DNA from: Spirodela intermedia
Lineage: Eukaryota; Streptophyta; Magnoliopsida; Alismatales; Araceae
DNA length: 64,000 nt
Direction: 5' to 3'
Assembly: GCA_902729315.2 (NCBI GenBank)
Contig: LR746276.1
Location: 3,330,169 to 3,394,168, forward strand
A program made the translations under genes and the position numbers. This document shows, piece after piece, positions 21,801 to 34,889 of the stretch. The notes beneath the pieces were generated by a model. It was not told the origin of the DNA, searched no databases, and worked only from the letters and a program-made list of their open reading frames with translations. How positions within the stretch are numbered: the first letter of the stretch is position 1; each line of letters begins with the position of its first letter.

Positions 21801-24086
21801 TAATCATGGTCGTGGAAGCATATAGGATAGATGTAGAATATTGTTTATCTAAGATCAACTCCTGCAAAATAGCTCTCAAAAGACTGGCTGCCTGTGACAC
21901 AGTTTCATCCATAAATTCTTCAATTTCAGAATACTTTAATGGATAATTTGTTTGTTAGTTGTGCGATCATTTTTACTGCCTAGAGATCTAAGATTAATTA
22001 AATGACACAGGTGTTTGACAGACATTCCCAAGACTGATCTGAATCAGCTGAACCAGTTCTGGAAATCAATTTCTAAAACCGTTCTATGAAAATCATTGTT
22101 ATTATTATTGTTATACGATTAAAGAAGTCATCCCCCCTAGATCCCAACTTTGTCGCCCTTTTGTTAAATATTGACATTCTTCTTGTCAAATGATTGCCTA
22201 GAACTTTATTGAGTTGTGTGCAGTAGACAAATCTAAACTCTTCAGTTTGACAGCAGCAATGTGGTCACTCAATCCTCCTGACAATTTTCGCAAGGATCTA
22301 TGGATTTACTGATAAACACCAATAACTATATTGCTACCATCACAAACTCCCTAGCCTATTGACAGTACTTCTGCACATATATTTCTTTGTAAAGGGTGTT
22401 CAAAGCTTTTCCTCTAAAGGGTGACGAAGATACCACTTTCATTACCATCAGAGAACTATGATGTATCTCTTTGTTCGCAATTCTTCCCAACCCCCATTAT
22501 ACATAACTTTTACGGTTCTAATATTTCTTATATATATTTGTCATTCCTCAAATGTGTTGTGAACTTTCAGCAGTCTCTCAAAAACGGTGTTTACTATAAA
22601 AATAAGAAAGTTCATGTCCGCCTTTTTGAATAGAAACAACACGTTCCCTTTCAGTTTTCTATTCTTATTCTAGTTTATTTTTGACATCTTTATCCTCCTA
22701 ATACTTCTTTCTTTAATGGAAGGTTACATAGAGTGAATTTGGAAGACTGTTGGCAGCTAATCGTGTGTATTCTAGTTAATGACCTGTATTCTTAGCCATG
22801 CTTGTGATAAGTGCCATCCTTCTGTGCTTGACCTAACTTGGTGCATTATACTGTTTGCAGTTCCGGCATACTATGCACTGATTCTGAGATCACTTACTGT
22901 CCTGGAAGGCTTAGCTCTTTATGCCGATCCTAATTTCAAGGTACTTGCAGCGTCATATCCATATTTCGCCAAAAGGCTTCTCACGGATCAAAATCCATAT
23001 CTTAGAGATGCACTTATTGAACTGATTTTCAAAGATGGGAGATTCAGGTATGTCTGGGTCATGTGAAGGTACCTACTAATTTTGGAGTATAAGCGATAGC
23101 TTGACGAATTTATCATTCACATGAAGGTGGAACAGGCTCGAAAATCTGCTTGTTCAAGGTCGTAAGGATAGAGATTTTACTACTAAAGATGCTTTGCAAC
23201 CTGTTCTTAAGCTATTATTGGACCCTGATGGAGAGGAGCTTCGGGCTTTAGTTGTCAAAGAGGCTGTCTATGTTACAGAAGCTGTTGCACTTGGCACAAT
23301 GATTGATACTTATAAATCTATTCCTCAGTTTATGAGAGCTCTAGCTCCTAATGGCAGTTCACTGGGCCCTTTCAAGTTGAAGGATGGTGAACAAGAACGA
23401 ATGCTGGAGTTGCGGGATAGAGTGTTTAGAATATGGATTCTATTAAGATCCTCTGAGAATTTTGATCCAAGCATTCTTCAGCCTGTTCTACAGGTATCTA
23501 CGCCTTAATTCCCTGCTAGCATTTCTCAGTCATTCTGAATCTTTGGTAATCAAAATCTCTTCTTCCTTGATTCAATTATCTATTCCTTTTTTATTATTGG
23601 CAAGTCATCTTTTAAATGAATTCGTCACCTCAGTAGGTTAAACATCCACATTGCATCTACAAGCTACTCAAAATACGTGACAATAACGTTTGGCAGGATG
23701 GAAGCATTTTGTCAGGAAGTAACAACATTGAAAGGAGATTCCTCCCAAAGATCTCTGACCTATTTGTTTAGGCTTTGACTTGCTGGAACCGATGTTGCAT
23801 GTTAAATGTGAATCATTTAAAAGGATAGCATTTTCCTTTAACCGGAATTATCTCTATTATCTTGCCTATCACTTTTTTACCTGGGTTGGTCATTTTTATT
23901 TAATTTTTCTAAATTAGTAACCCATTGCAACTCTAATGTAGAAAAGCATGGCATTGATAGGTTCTGCAGGAGCCCGAAGGTCGTAATCTTGGCGGACGGG
24001 TTGTGGGAGGAATATCACAACGTCTTGCTGCTCGTCTATTGCAACAACTTCTCATGTCTCCTGTCTCGGTCAATGGAACTCCATAG
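15878..24086 (+). CDS. ABC1K3: ABC1K3-type plastid atypical kinase (UbiB/ABC1 family), 7 exons
   Basis: Exons: 15878-16285, 16398-16625, 20360-20695, 20810-21365, 22861-23047, 23127-23493, 23970-24086, all with GT-AG borders and matching phase, giving about 732 residues (Arabidopsis ABC1K3 is about 711 as I recall). Family hallmarks are the KxGQ motif KIGQ at 188-191, the alanine-rich loop AAASLGQ near 248-254, the lysine of VAVKVQRPG near 270, the catalytic HADPHPGN near 402-409 and DFG near 422-424. The start MVMVVVATPPAAA opens a Ser/Arg/Ala-rich N-terminus that fits a chloroplast transit peptide. In-frame ATGs at 15584, 15803 and 15884 are alternatives. In Arabidopsis ABC1K3 is a plastoglobule protein affecting tocopherol and plastoquinone metabolism; that role is inferred here by similarity. 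Assignment to ABC1K3 rather than another plastid ABC1K rests on close remembered similarity over the whole kinase and C-terminal part (for example LNYVQEGQNARKFKKLYADK). Confidence 0.9.
18205..18283 (+). pseudogene. 5S rRNA-like relic inside an intron
   Basis: The stretch GGAACTTCGAAGTTAAGCAT and its flanks (ACCGAATCTCATT before, GCCTAAGTGAGAACAATC after) match the central part of plant 5S rRNA, including box A of the internal RNA polymerase III promoter (AAGTTAAGC). The 5' end is shortened and box C is barely recognisable, so it cannot make 5S rRNA. It may be a 5S pseudogene or the relic of a 5S-carrying element such as a Cassandra-type TRIM or a 5S-derived SINE. It lies in intron 2 of the ABC1K3-type gene. 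Confidence 0.6.
19143..19573 (+). repeat. Diverged direct duplication of about 200 bp in ABC1K3 intron 2
   Basis: Copy 1 (about 19143-19341) and copy 2 (about 19363-19573) share 'tgaatcaacg.cattcctgatga', 'agtctagggatgca', 'taccttgaaaa.acttgt.aagtatta', 'aaaactatcaatag' and 'ccgccttcaattttgac.ggagagctgag.gcatagttgcagttgg'. Copy 2 has a small insertion after 'gatga'. No terminal inverted repeats were seen. Confidence 0.85.
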
Positions 24087-27000
24087 AATTGTAAATTAAA
24101 ACATACATGAGGTACAGGCCTGTATATATGCTGTCCTCGTAAAGAATTTTAACTATTTCTCATCCTTCGTTGATGTATATGAGTCAATTTGCCCACCAAT
24201 GTAAACTGCATGTGGTTTTTGGCCATTGACTCTATGGAAGATGAGCTACAGTCAAACTAACTCCTTGGAAATGGTGTAAGTTTACAGTAAGGACTCTGTT
24301 ATGCCACTGTGAGACTGAAGAACTAGTTCGATGATAAACGTAAAGAAAACTTAACTTTCAGGGCATCGCAAGTATTATGACCCTCTCCTTTACAAAATAA
24401 AGTCACAAGTTTATTGAAAAATGCTCTGTTTTATGAATTTCCTAACTTTACACCACATATCCTGTTCATCTTTCAACTCATTGACAATCACATAGTCCAA
24501 AACATTGTTTGAACAATCGTGAACCAGCAACGTCCTTCCTCTTGTATTTGCCTATCGGTCTGCCATTCGATAGATTTATGGATGCCAGCATCATGCGAGA
24601 ATAATATTATATCGTATCATTAAAATGATTTATCAGATGAACAATGGCCCTTACTGGTTCACAGAATACGCGAGAAGCCTCTGTCACATATTTCCTAACA
24701 TTGTTCTTTCTCTGTCACCATCAGCATCCCCATGCCTTCCACGTTTGGACAGTGGATTTCACTATAGACGGGAGAATGTGGCACTGTCATCGGTAACTTT
24801 CCACTTGAACAGTGGTATTGAAGGAACTTGTTTCTTCCTTACGACTGACATGATGCTACCATAATCTGTGGAACCTTCCATTCGTTATCTTCACTCCTGG
24901 ATTTGACGGCAGCTATTCCTGTCGATTGAAAAAAAGTGGATTCCGAGCCTTGAGAAAGCTTTTCCCATCCAGGCCGTCACGCTCTCTGACGTCATTTATT
25001 TTTAATGGGTTATTTTAAGACCGTTGAAATTGTCAGCTTTTGCCGTCAACAACCTGGCAATTCAACCTTTTACCGTCTACAACCCTTGTCGAAATTGATT
25101 TGTTTGTCGTCTATTGACTGCTCTTGCCGTCAACAACCCTTGTCAAAGTGGGTTATCCTTCAAAGCTCTCTTTCTTCAGCCCCCGTCTTTCATCCCAGAT
25201 TATCATTTGGCTTCACTCATGATACTCGGCCGCTCTGGCTCTCCAGCCTGTTAGAGTCAGAGTCTTCCACGTTCCTTTTTTTTTTAGTGTCTTCCACGAT
25301 CACTCTCTATTAGATTTTCGGATGCAGATTATACCATTCCTGTCTCTTCCTCCAAATTCAAGTCCGCTGGACGCTGATTTTGCACTTGAATAAAACATAA
25401 AACGATTCAGGACTTTCGCCCTTGAAAACACCCTTTGACCTCGAGCTCTCTCCATGGTGTTCGAACTGTCCCTCCATGTCTGGTGCTGTTTCAGGCGCTC
25501 GCCTCCAGGTGTATCTAAACTCCCTTTCTTGATGTTTTCATTTAACTGAATGTTGCCGTAGAATGTTTGTTAGTTCCCTCTTTCGCTCCTATAAAACTGC
25601 TCGAGATGCACTCTGTGCGGGCGGCCATTTAGCCTACAAGTGCATTCTCGGGTAACGGACCTACCCTTTGATCTTATTCCCCTTTCATCCTGATCCAACT
25701 CGGATTCTCTCACTCTGATCTTCCTCCGCCCGCAGTGAAGAGCCCCAATGGGTTTCTGTTCATATTCAGTGCGGCACCAGGACTTGGTGCTCCTTGGCTT
25801 TTTTTTTTTGTGTTAATCTTGTCGTGAGGCGTCCGCTGTGTTATGCCCAACCAAGAAAGCATGATGGTATTACTAGTTATCTAATTCAATGTTGTCCCGT
25901 CCATTCACGCTGGTATCTGATCGATGTTTCAAGCAAGTGGAAGCAGGCAGCTCCTGTCTGTCGCCCCGTTGCTATGAGGCCCCGCCCGCCCGTGATCCCA
26001 TCCATCTAGAACGCCGTGTTGTTATCAAGAACATCACTCCAAGGGTAGGTACTTTCTGCGCGGAATCAATTGCATTAGTGAAGATGGGAACATGCTGAAA
26101 CAAAACAGCTAGGGTTCTGAAAATCGCGCTTCTTGGTTCTTTCAACAGCCTGCGTTGCTCAATTGGGCATGGATTTCTGGACGCCCGTAATGTAGGCGTG
26201 TGACTAATGTGTTCTAACCTGCAGATGACCGTTCCAATGCATAAAGCAGATGGGAACCATTAATAGTGATTAAAGAAGATTTCCAAAATGAAATTTGAGG
26301 CAGGAATATCATCATTACGAGAAAACAGATAGGGAGGGAGAGGGGAAGTCTACACACTGGCATTGGGATTACTGTGATCAATCAACGAACGAGTCATGGT
26401 GAATTCGTATATAAAATGTCTACCAGACGAAGTTCTTGAAAAAGGTTAGTTCACAATCTCAATCCATGATGAACTCCCCTGTCCTCCATTCTCGTAGATT
26501 TACAAATGCGACAAAAACTTTGATAGCCCCAGATGTTGCTGCATCTGAAACATCTGCCATAATAAAAAGTTGTACTCTTGCAAAGGAGAGACGCAAGGTA
26601 GATGCCTGACCTTTCAGCAGGAACTACTGGAAAACCTCATGAAGAGATATATAGAGAGAGTAGCATCCGGCCTAAGTCAGATTGTCGAGTTCGATTTGTT
26701 AAGAGCAGTTAGGAGGGAAGCCAACATGGGTCTGAACCAACAGATCATAGCTTTCTCTAGTTTAAAGACAGGCACCCACAGAAGCCTCTGCATTTTCAAA
26801 CCCTCAAAAAAGGAATCCCTCTCGATGTCAAATCCATTTTCATTTACTAACTGGAGCGCATGCTCTCTCGTCTTACTGAGCAGCACTGCAGATTAATCCG
26901 AGCATAGAACCACAGACATGATTTTTAATTTGAGTGGGCTAACACGATATGGCCAAAGAGACGAGCAAACAACAAGTTTGACCTGAAGATATGATGGGGA

Positions 27001-28089
27001 AAGAAACGAGAGCAACTTACGGCTACATTATTCTGGGGATTATGCATACAATAAATTGCAGCAAAAACCAGAAAAGCATGCAATTGAAAAATCACTTTTG
27101 ACTGTCCCTTAACCACATCAATGCTCTAATTTTTATGGGGCATTTAACGAACGGTATGAGATTTACATACTAAAACAATCAAAAGTGGGGAAAACTTGAT
27201 GTCTTCTTGTTTAGGCAGTCTATTTCTTGAACTAAATTGATGCACGACTCCTGGGAATTCTCCAAAACAACGAACAAAATTGTTTCAAAACTGCACTCAC
27301 GACTATTTACTTAAAGCATCGTTACCACTTAAGAGCTAGAAATATGAACCGTTATGGACACAATCATCTCCTCAAGAAAGCTTCTCTTGAAAGGTACCTC
27401 CTGTTTTGGGCATCATCCCAACAAGAAACATAATAAAAGAAAGTTGATTCAAGGAAATAAATATGGATGCATTATTTGCAAAATAAACCAAACTCAAGTC
27501 CAGAAAATGGAGATAGCTAATTCAGTGCTTTCACGGGAAGACAAAAAGTCGTGTTTTATCATGTTTTATCATTTTAGAATTCATCCATCAGAACGGAAAG
27601 GAATAACAGTTATGAAATATTTCCTGGAAAATTGTTACTTTTCCTCACCAGTTGAATGGATCATACTCATTTCTTTACTGTTATCCAGCCATAAATGATA
27701 GTATAAAACAGAGAATGAAAATCTTTGGCACATCAGACAGACGAAAGATCACTCTGACAAATGCTATTTGGGTTAAAAAGGACTGAAAATGGAAACACGG
27801 CCATTTACTTCTCAAATTGTCCGATCTTTTTTAAAGCTGGATGTGAGACTCTATCGGTGAAAGTTTTTTTGCAGAAGATAACTGCATAAGCTGGACATCT
27901 CTCACGATTGGGAAAACAAAAAAACCCTTTTACGTCTTGATTATGTGAGCTCAAACAATTTATGAACATTTTCTGAGATAGAATATTTTACAATATCTTC
28001 TCAATAGCATTCCAATGACAAATTTTTAAAGCTAATAACGTCTTTCAATCCTATTCCCTGCATGATTAACACTTATCAACATTTCATAA
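24087..28089. other. Tail-to-tail intergenic region between ABC1K3-type and PXN-type genes
   Basis: About 4 kb between two convergent genes should contain both 3' UTRs. Short repeats of the type 'ccgtcaacaacccttgtc' lie at 25030-25150, and a TATA box with a hairpin at 25590-25651. The minus-strand open frame at 26886-26677 (codons for LLSKTREHALQLVNENGF and so on) follows an acceptor-like TTAATCTGCAG and has gene-like codon use, but I do not recognise it. No complete gene is supported. Confidence 0.5.
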
Positions 28090-31000
28090 TCAATCACATA
28101 CTAACTTGTTCTTCCTAAGCATAAATTTCTTGCTTCTTCCAATGAGGATAGTAAACATCTTAACAAGTTCTTCCTTGACCATGAAAAGAAGTGCTGCAGC
28201 AAAAACACTCTGTACAATCTTTGTGCTCATCCCTTTATAGAAACTAGGCAATCCTTCATAACGGATCATTTTAATTATAGCATCTAAAGTACCTGTCAAA
28301 AAATAGTTTATCAGGTGAAAGTTCATAAAAACTGTACGACAAAAACAATGGTAAGGAATATCTTATGTATGATAGAAATGTAAATAAAAACGAGAAAACA
28401 TTAATCATTATAAAAATTATGTTTTTTGGCTGTCATTTAGGTCACAAAATGACAGGGAGATAAAGACGAAGAAGAATTATGGGCAGAGAAACTGCTTTGG
28501 CTAGACTCTGGACAGCAATTAACAGTAGCAAAGGGATTTTACTAGCAGATGCAGATGAAGCGAAAATATTTTTTTTCCAAACTCTATTTCAAAGACCTAA
28601 ATGTACGATTATTTCAATTTTCGTACTTTTAAAAGTAAATGACAGAAGTCATGGAGTTGGTTAATGAACTAGATATCAGCAATTATGTTGAAATGGAAAA
28701 AACCACATTATTCGCACGATTAGCCTGTGAACATAATACAAAATAGTACACAGACATCAGTGTAAAGCTGGCAGAGCCAGAACTCAGATCAGGTCTGCCT
28801 TGGATCTTGCATTGCTAAGATAGACGCAACTATGAATCCAAACTAATGTAAAGTCGATATCACTAAAATCATAGAAAATTCCTCCATTAACTAGGCTACT
28901 AGCCATTGAAAAGAGAGTCAAATTTTCTCAAGAATTCCAGAAGCTTCTTCGCAAGACTGAGCATGATTTATCCCCCCTTCTCCTCCCGTAAGCGCATTAA
29001 ATAGACTAGGATATGAGGACAGGGATATTTCGAGGACAACATGGTGACTCGCAATATTAACTATCGAGTAAAATGTCTGGCAAGTGGAAGGAGCGTGGGA
29101 AATCAACTCGATTTAAATGTAGTCTAGATGGATTCTTAATGATATCTAACGCCCGTAATTGCAGGTGATTACATTTCATTAGACTTCTGTATGTACAGGT
29201 ATTCAGAAAACTTTGGACTTGCCTACAAACATTTAAAGCCCCTGAAGAGTAAAACAGGAGTTTAAATAGGATGAAAGCTCTGAATAATTAATATAAGGAA
29301 CTTCTACGTTTTGAACTTGACATCTATTTTCCAGTCTGCTCCCCTAAATTACAACAGATGCCAAAAAAAGACAATCTATCGACAGGCCCTTCAACATTTT
29401 TTTCGGTAAATTCCCTGTTGTGTGTCTTAGTCCATCCTTATCATTGGCCTCAAATTTCTAAGCAAAACATGGAAGCATATTAGAAACTCCATTTATAGAC
29501 TCCATCAATGCAAATGTTTTCATCCCTTCAGACAAGAATCACAACAGCAAATGCATGTCCAGATCTTGGACGACTACATTCATTGGTGAATTTCTAGAGG
29601 GTTTTAAAACGGATCATTAATCTAAGGTTTCACTTTTGCCTTATCAACCCCCAGATTTGTGCTCATCCAATCAAAATTGGGACTGGATCAAAATAACACC
29701 GTATTCATATAACATCTTGTCATAAGGCCACAGAGAATCAAATAAACCGGGAAAAAAATAAACTTATACAAACTTTCCTCCACTATAATTATAGATCATG
29801 CCCATAGTACTAAAAAAGGAAAAAGGAAATAGGCATAATGTAATGCCGATTGGTGTTAGAAGAAGGTCAAGGTAGAAAAGAGAAGCTCTCTTCCCCTGGT
29901 AATTTAATGAGCAAAATGAAGACAACAAAGCCTCTTATTCGGATTTCATGCAATCACTTTCTGTATTTTTTTTATTTCTTAGAGTAGTCTCCCTTTGGTT
30001 GTAACGTTCATCATAACTGTTTAAGAATAGACTAGCCACATCTTACTGCTACCATGCTCAGAGTTCTTGAGATCGAGTGAAACGTTCTCCTTAAAATGAT
30101 TATGTTCTCTTCTACATAGATGGCCTTATCGGCTCTCCTCAGGGTTTCCGAGGGAATGGAATAAATCAGAAGATAAGGCAATCCACATGCAACCGATCAT
30201 ACATTGCAAAAAAAAAAAAGGAATTCAAACTCTTATGCATCTAACTAGAGTAGAAGACTTGAAGTTCTTCCGGTGGGATTAATTTATAAAAAAAACCATA
30301 ATATAAGCATGTGGATCAGATTAGGTGCAAAGTGACTTGAATTTATCAACATTACACAGTTTTATATTAAATAAGATATATATATTTAAAGCTAAATTCG
30401 TAAGGCTATTTTTAAAATTTAGCTCTTACTAAAATAAAACCGGATGTGGATGACATGGCTTTTGCTTAATTGGATCAGCTCATATTTAAAAGATCACAAC
30501 AACATTAATGAATTCATTTATTAGTTATCAATTTAATCGTTAATCAAATAAAAGTTTACAAATCGAGTAGGATATCCATCAGGTCAAATCAGATATCAAA
30601 ATTAAAATCCAACACAATAGATTTAATTTTTTGGATTACATATTTAGAGGATCGGATTTTACAGATCGATAGATTGGGTTACAGTAGAACCTAATTCTCC
30701 GGCACAGTAACCACATCAAAATCTCATCCCAAGTAATTGATATTTCTAACCTCTTCGTCTTATTTGGAATCTCCCTCTCTCCCTCTTCATCTAAAAATAC
30801 TGAGCATTCCCTTTATATTTATACAATCAAATTCCTGTATAGTAACCTACAGTCGTTACTACAAAATTAAAATTCACAGACGCTCAAAATTACTGAGTAG
30901 AAAGCTACACACATCGAGTCAATGACCTTCCCTTAGAGTGACCAGGAAAAAGGAAAAACGAGACACGAAATAAAAGTAATATATATAGATAACAAGGTAA

Positions 31001-34000
31001 AGAATACCTGTGTATCTGTGTTTTATGTTCCCACTAATTTCTTGTTTTGCTTGAAGTCTCGACTGCATATTAGAACGCGAAATAATGAATATTCAGGGAA
31101 CAATCTGATGCAAAAGAACTTAAAAAAAGTCATATTAAAACGAACTATTGCGGAAAATGACAGATTTTTTTCTCAAGCGTCCTTCAGTAACAAACATGCT
31201 GACCCAGACATTGGCCAGTGTCGAATTTCCTTCACTTCCTCTGGATCCTCGAGGAAAAAAATCAATTATATATCCAGTTAAAATGAGGAACTTCTATTCA
31301 AAATGAGGGAAAGATTCTGTTACATCAATTCACAACAGAGGTCTGGTATTTATATCAGACCCCTCGTGGAAGGTTCTGGACATGTGAACCTTACACGGAA
31401 GAAAAAAGACACTAAGACAGTCATGTGAGTCACTAAGTCAGTCACGTGACACACTAAGGCGGAGCATTTTAACAGCCAGAATGTATCAATCATTGTCCAC
31501 GTGTCCCTGCTAGTCTCCCTGTGGCTTACTATCCACTTACTGATCATAGGCCGTGAAACTTTTATCTTCTGACAGATTTCACTTCTATCTAGTATTTACC
31601 TCCTGAAGTGATCTCATCATTTGATGATTCCAACAATAAAATAAATGTACACTTGACACACATTTAACATCACCCTTAAATTGTCAATTTAGTCATATTT
31701 TGTAACATAGAGGATCATAACTACCTTAACCACCAATAAAGGATAAGTCGACACAGTAGCTCCCAGTTTTGCCAAGGCTCCCAGTAAAAATACCTATCGA
31801 TGCAAGGAAACAGTATGACGTCAAATGAATATCAGTCATCTGATTCAAGTGATATAAACTCCAACATGTGCTCTGTTTGTAAAAAAAAGGATACTGACTG
31901 TGGGCTTTGTAAAAAAATATAAAAGGATCCATATTGTAATATACCTCCAACATAGTGACATTCTCCAAACCACGTCTATTTGCAGAATGCTTTGCCTTCT
32001 TTAATGAGGTTTCATAAATCATAAATTGAATCGATGGATTGCAAACCTGCCATCAATTAGAAGCATGTCAAAAATTGATCCAATAAGATGTTGACTAAGT
32101 CTAATTCAGAATTAATGGGCACCATTATAAGCGTTGGAATAATTCCTTTCCAGAACCCTCTAATCCCTGCTTCACAATAAACCTCTTGAGCCTGTCCAAA
32201 CATGAGAGAGAACAAAAAGGTGAAATGGAGATACCAAATATGGATGGAAAACGTAAAAGATTTCTGACAGTAAAAGATGGTCCTTGTAGAAACAGTCTGA
32301 TGCTTCAATATAAACTTTCCTTTCTAAAAGCAAATATAATCCAAAGGTTTTCCATGCAAATGATATAATACGAGGTCTTTCATTGGAAATGTGTTTAGTG
32401 AGGCTTTGAAAATGGTATAAACAGAGACTATGGACTGAATATGTTGAAGCGATAGTGTCATCTATATTTCATCACTTCTGTTCAGCCAATGCAAATTGAA
32501 CTTAGGCTTTGTTGCACTTATCTCCTTACACATAAGTCAATACAGGGATTCGTCTGCATGTCAAATTAACTTGACATGCTAATCTGATCTACATGCTTAA
32601 GCAGTTCTGCAGCAGATTGAATAGTATAATGCAGAACTGCAGTTTCTATAATGAATGTGTTTTTCTTGCTCTTTGGAAAATAGCTTCCTCCGAGGAATCA
32701 TGTATTTCTGTATTACAACTGCATCATTTACTCCTCATCTGTAGCATATTCTCAAACTCCGGAGAATAGCTTCAACCTATTTCGATGGTTACATCAGCTT
32801 AGGTCGTCATTAAGAACGCAGTTTTCAACTTACTAATAGGTCTCAGAAGAATTTCAGGAGACAGTCCCAGTAAAAAAATTATCTTAAGCACAACATTTGT
32901 TCCACTTTCTAATGGTCTGACATCTGGCAGCTAGTTCGAAAATATGACTGATTGTATCAAGTTAGCTGACGACGGGATAAGACTTATGATACTAACTTTG
33001 ATGCTGAATACGTAAATTCCACTTCAGAGATAGGGTTTCTTATTCTTGCAGTACGATGCTTTAATACAATGCTGCATTTTTTGATCCAGACATAAACAAG
33101 CATTAGTGAAACATCTACACGTTCCACATTGAAATATATTGAAACTTATTTTGCAATTATCTCTGTGTCACAATGAATCTAATTCAGTTGCCCTCTGTGT
33201 CCTCTTTCTAGGAGATACTAATCATAATATGAAATTTTCTTTACTTTCTCTCCTTGATAAAGGAGAGATATTCATCTTAATAAAAGATGTTTATGTTCTC
33301 TCTCTCGGATAGAATAATAGAAGGTTTAAGCTTAGATTTTTCTCTCATCCTATTAACTTGTCTTCTTTTAACCAATCTACATTCTCTTTTCTTCTGGTAA
33401 TTGGCTAAGTGGCCGGAGTATATTTCCTCATCATCATCTTAGTCCTTTGATGGAATTGCTCCTAGGATCTATTACTCCAGGAGTATATTTCCCATGGAAG
33501 TACCCTCTACTTTCTTCCGCCATAGTTACGGAGTCATACCTCTTTGACAACAAAGATGTCTACGACATCTAGGCCTTCATCAGGCTTCTCTAGTCATTTT
33601 CGTGCGGCCCAAATTGCTTTTTGGCCTCTCATCTCTCAGAAGTGATTTTTATGAATCCCAACTGCCATCTTCCACCATGGGGGGTCATCTACAACAATTT
33701 CAGACAGATTGTCCGCTCCTATGCAGGTCATTATGTCGCTCCTTTGGTTCCCTCATCTCATGTGCTCAGAGCCTGCCTATTATATTCGCGGAAGACTCCA
33801 TGAACACTTTCTAACTTTGTCTTCTTATAAAGTTTTCATATACGCTTGCCTACGTGCATGTTGTCATATAAACCTTTGTCTTCCCACAACACTACCTTGA
33901 ATGAAATTATTGAATGCCTAGCTACTAGGCTCTTGTTAATTTCATATCCTGTAGTTGACACATGTCTCATCCTGTTATTGTCCCAATGCCTTCTTCTGTT

Positions 34001-34799
34001 GTCAAGAGTTCGTCCTTATCTATTTTGACTTCCACTACAAACCTATTAAAAAATTTATTCACTACTTTTTCATATCTTATCTATCAAGTCAAGCATAACT
34101 GGTATCAAGCCTATGGGGGAGCGTTAGGATTGTCAGTTGTTTATCACTAATGGGCCTAATCAGACAACTGTTCAATGAGTCTACCACGGTTTTTTTTCTC
34201 TTTCCTGAAAAACCCAACCGATTCTTCCCATCAGATTTCAGGTCTTTATTGTGCTCTATAATTTATTTTCACCTTCCCTGGTAGTATTTTATACTATTTG
34301 CCCTTGAGGAATATTTGGATTAGAGTGTTTAAGTTATTTCCTCATTTTTTGATGGACTTAAAAGTTCACTGCAGCTAGATCAGGATTTACAGTTTTCGCA
34401 TTCTTGAATCAATTAATGCTCATTTGATGGCCTAGGTAGTTATGCAACATTGGTTTCATGAAAGGCAACATGAAGTGAAGAGTTTAGGTAAAGAAAATTG
34501 ATATTTGAACGATATACAAATACAAAATGATAAGAAAGCAAGAAAGAGGAATCTTTCATAATAGAAAATAAAGGATCTCATAAAATATGGTGGGGATGAG
34601 ATGCATTGGAGAGAACCAAGAACGCAGCAATGTTGGAAAACAGCTAAAACGCGTGGGTATCACAATTAAAATTAACTTAAACTAGTGCTTAGTCTGTAAT
34701 TAACTTTTTATCTTTAAACGCTCTTCCCCCTCCCCCTTTCTCTCTCCCCAACTCTCTCTCTCCCCCCCCCCCCGCTCCCCCCTCTCCCCCTTCTCTCCT

Positions 34800-34889
<90 letters not shown>

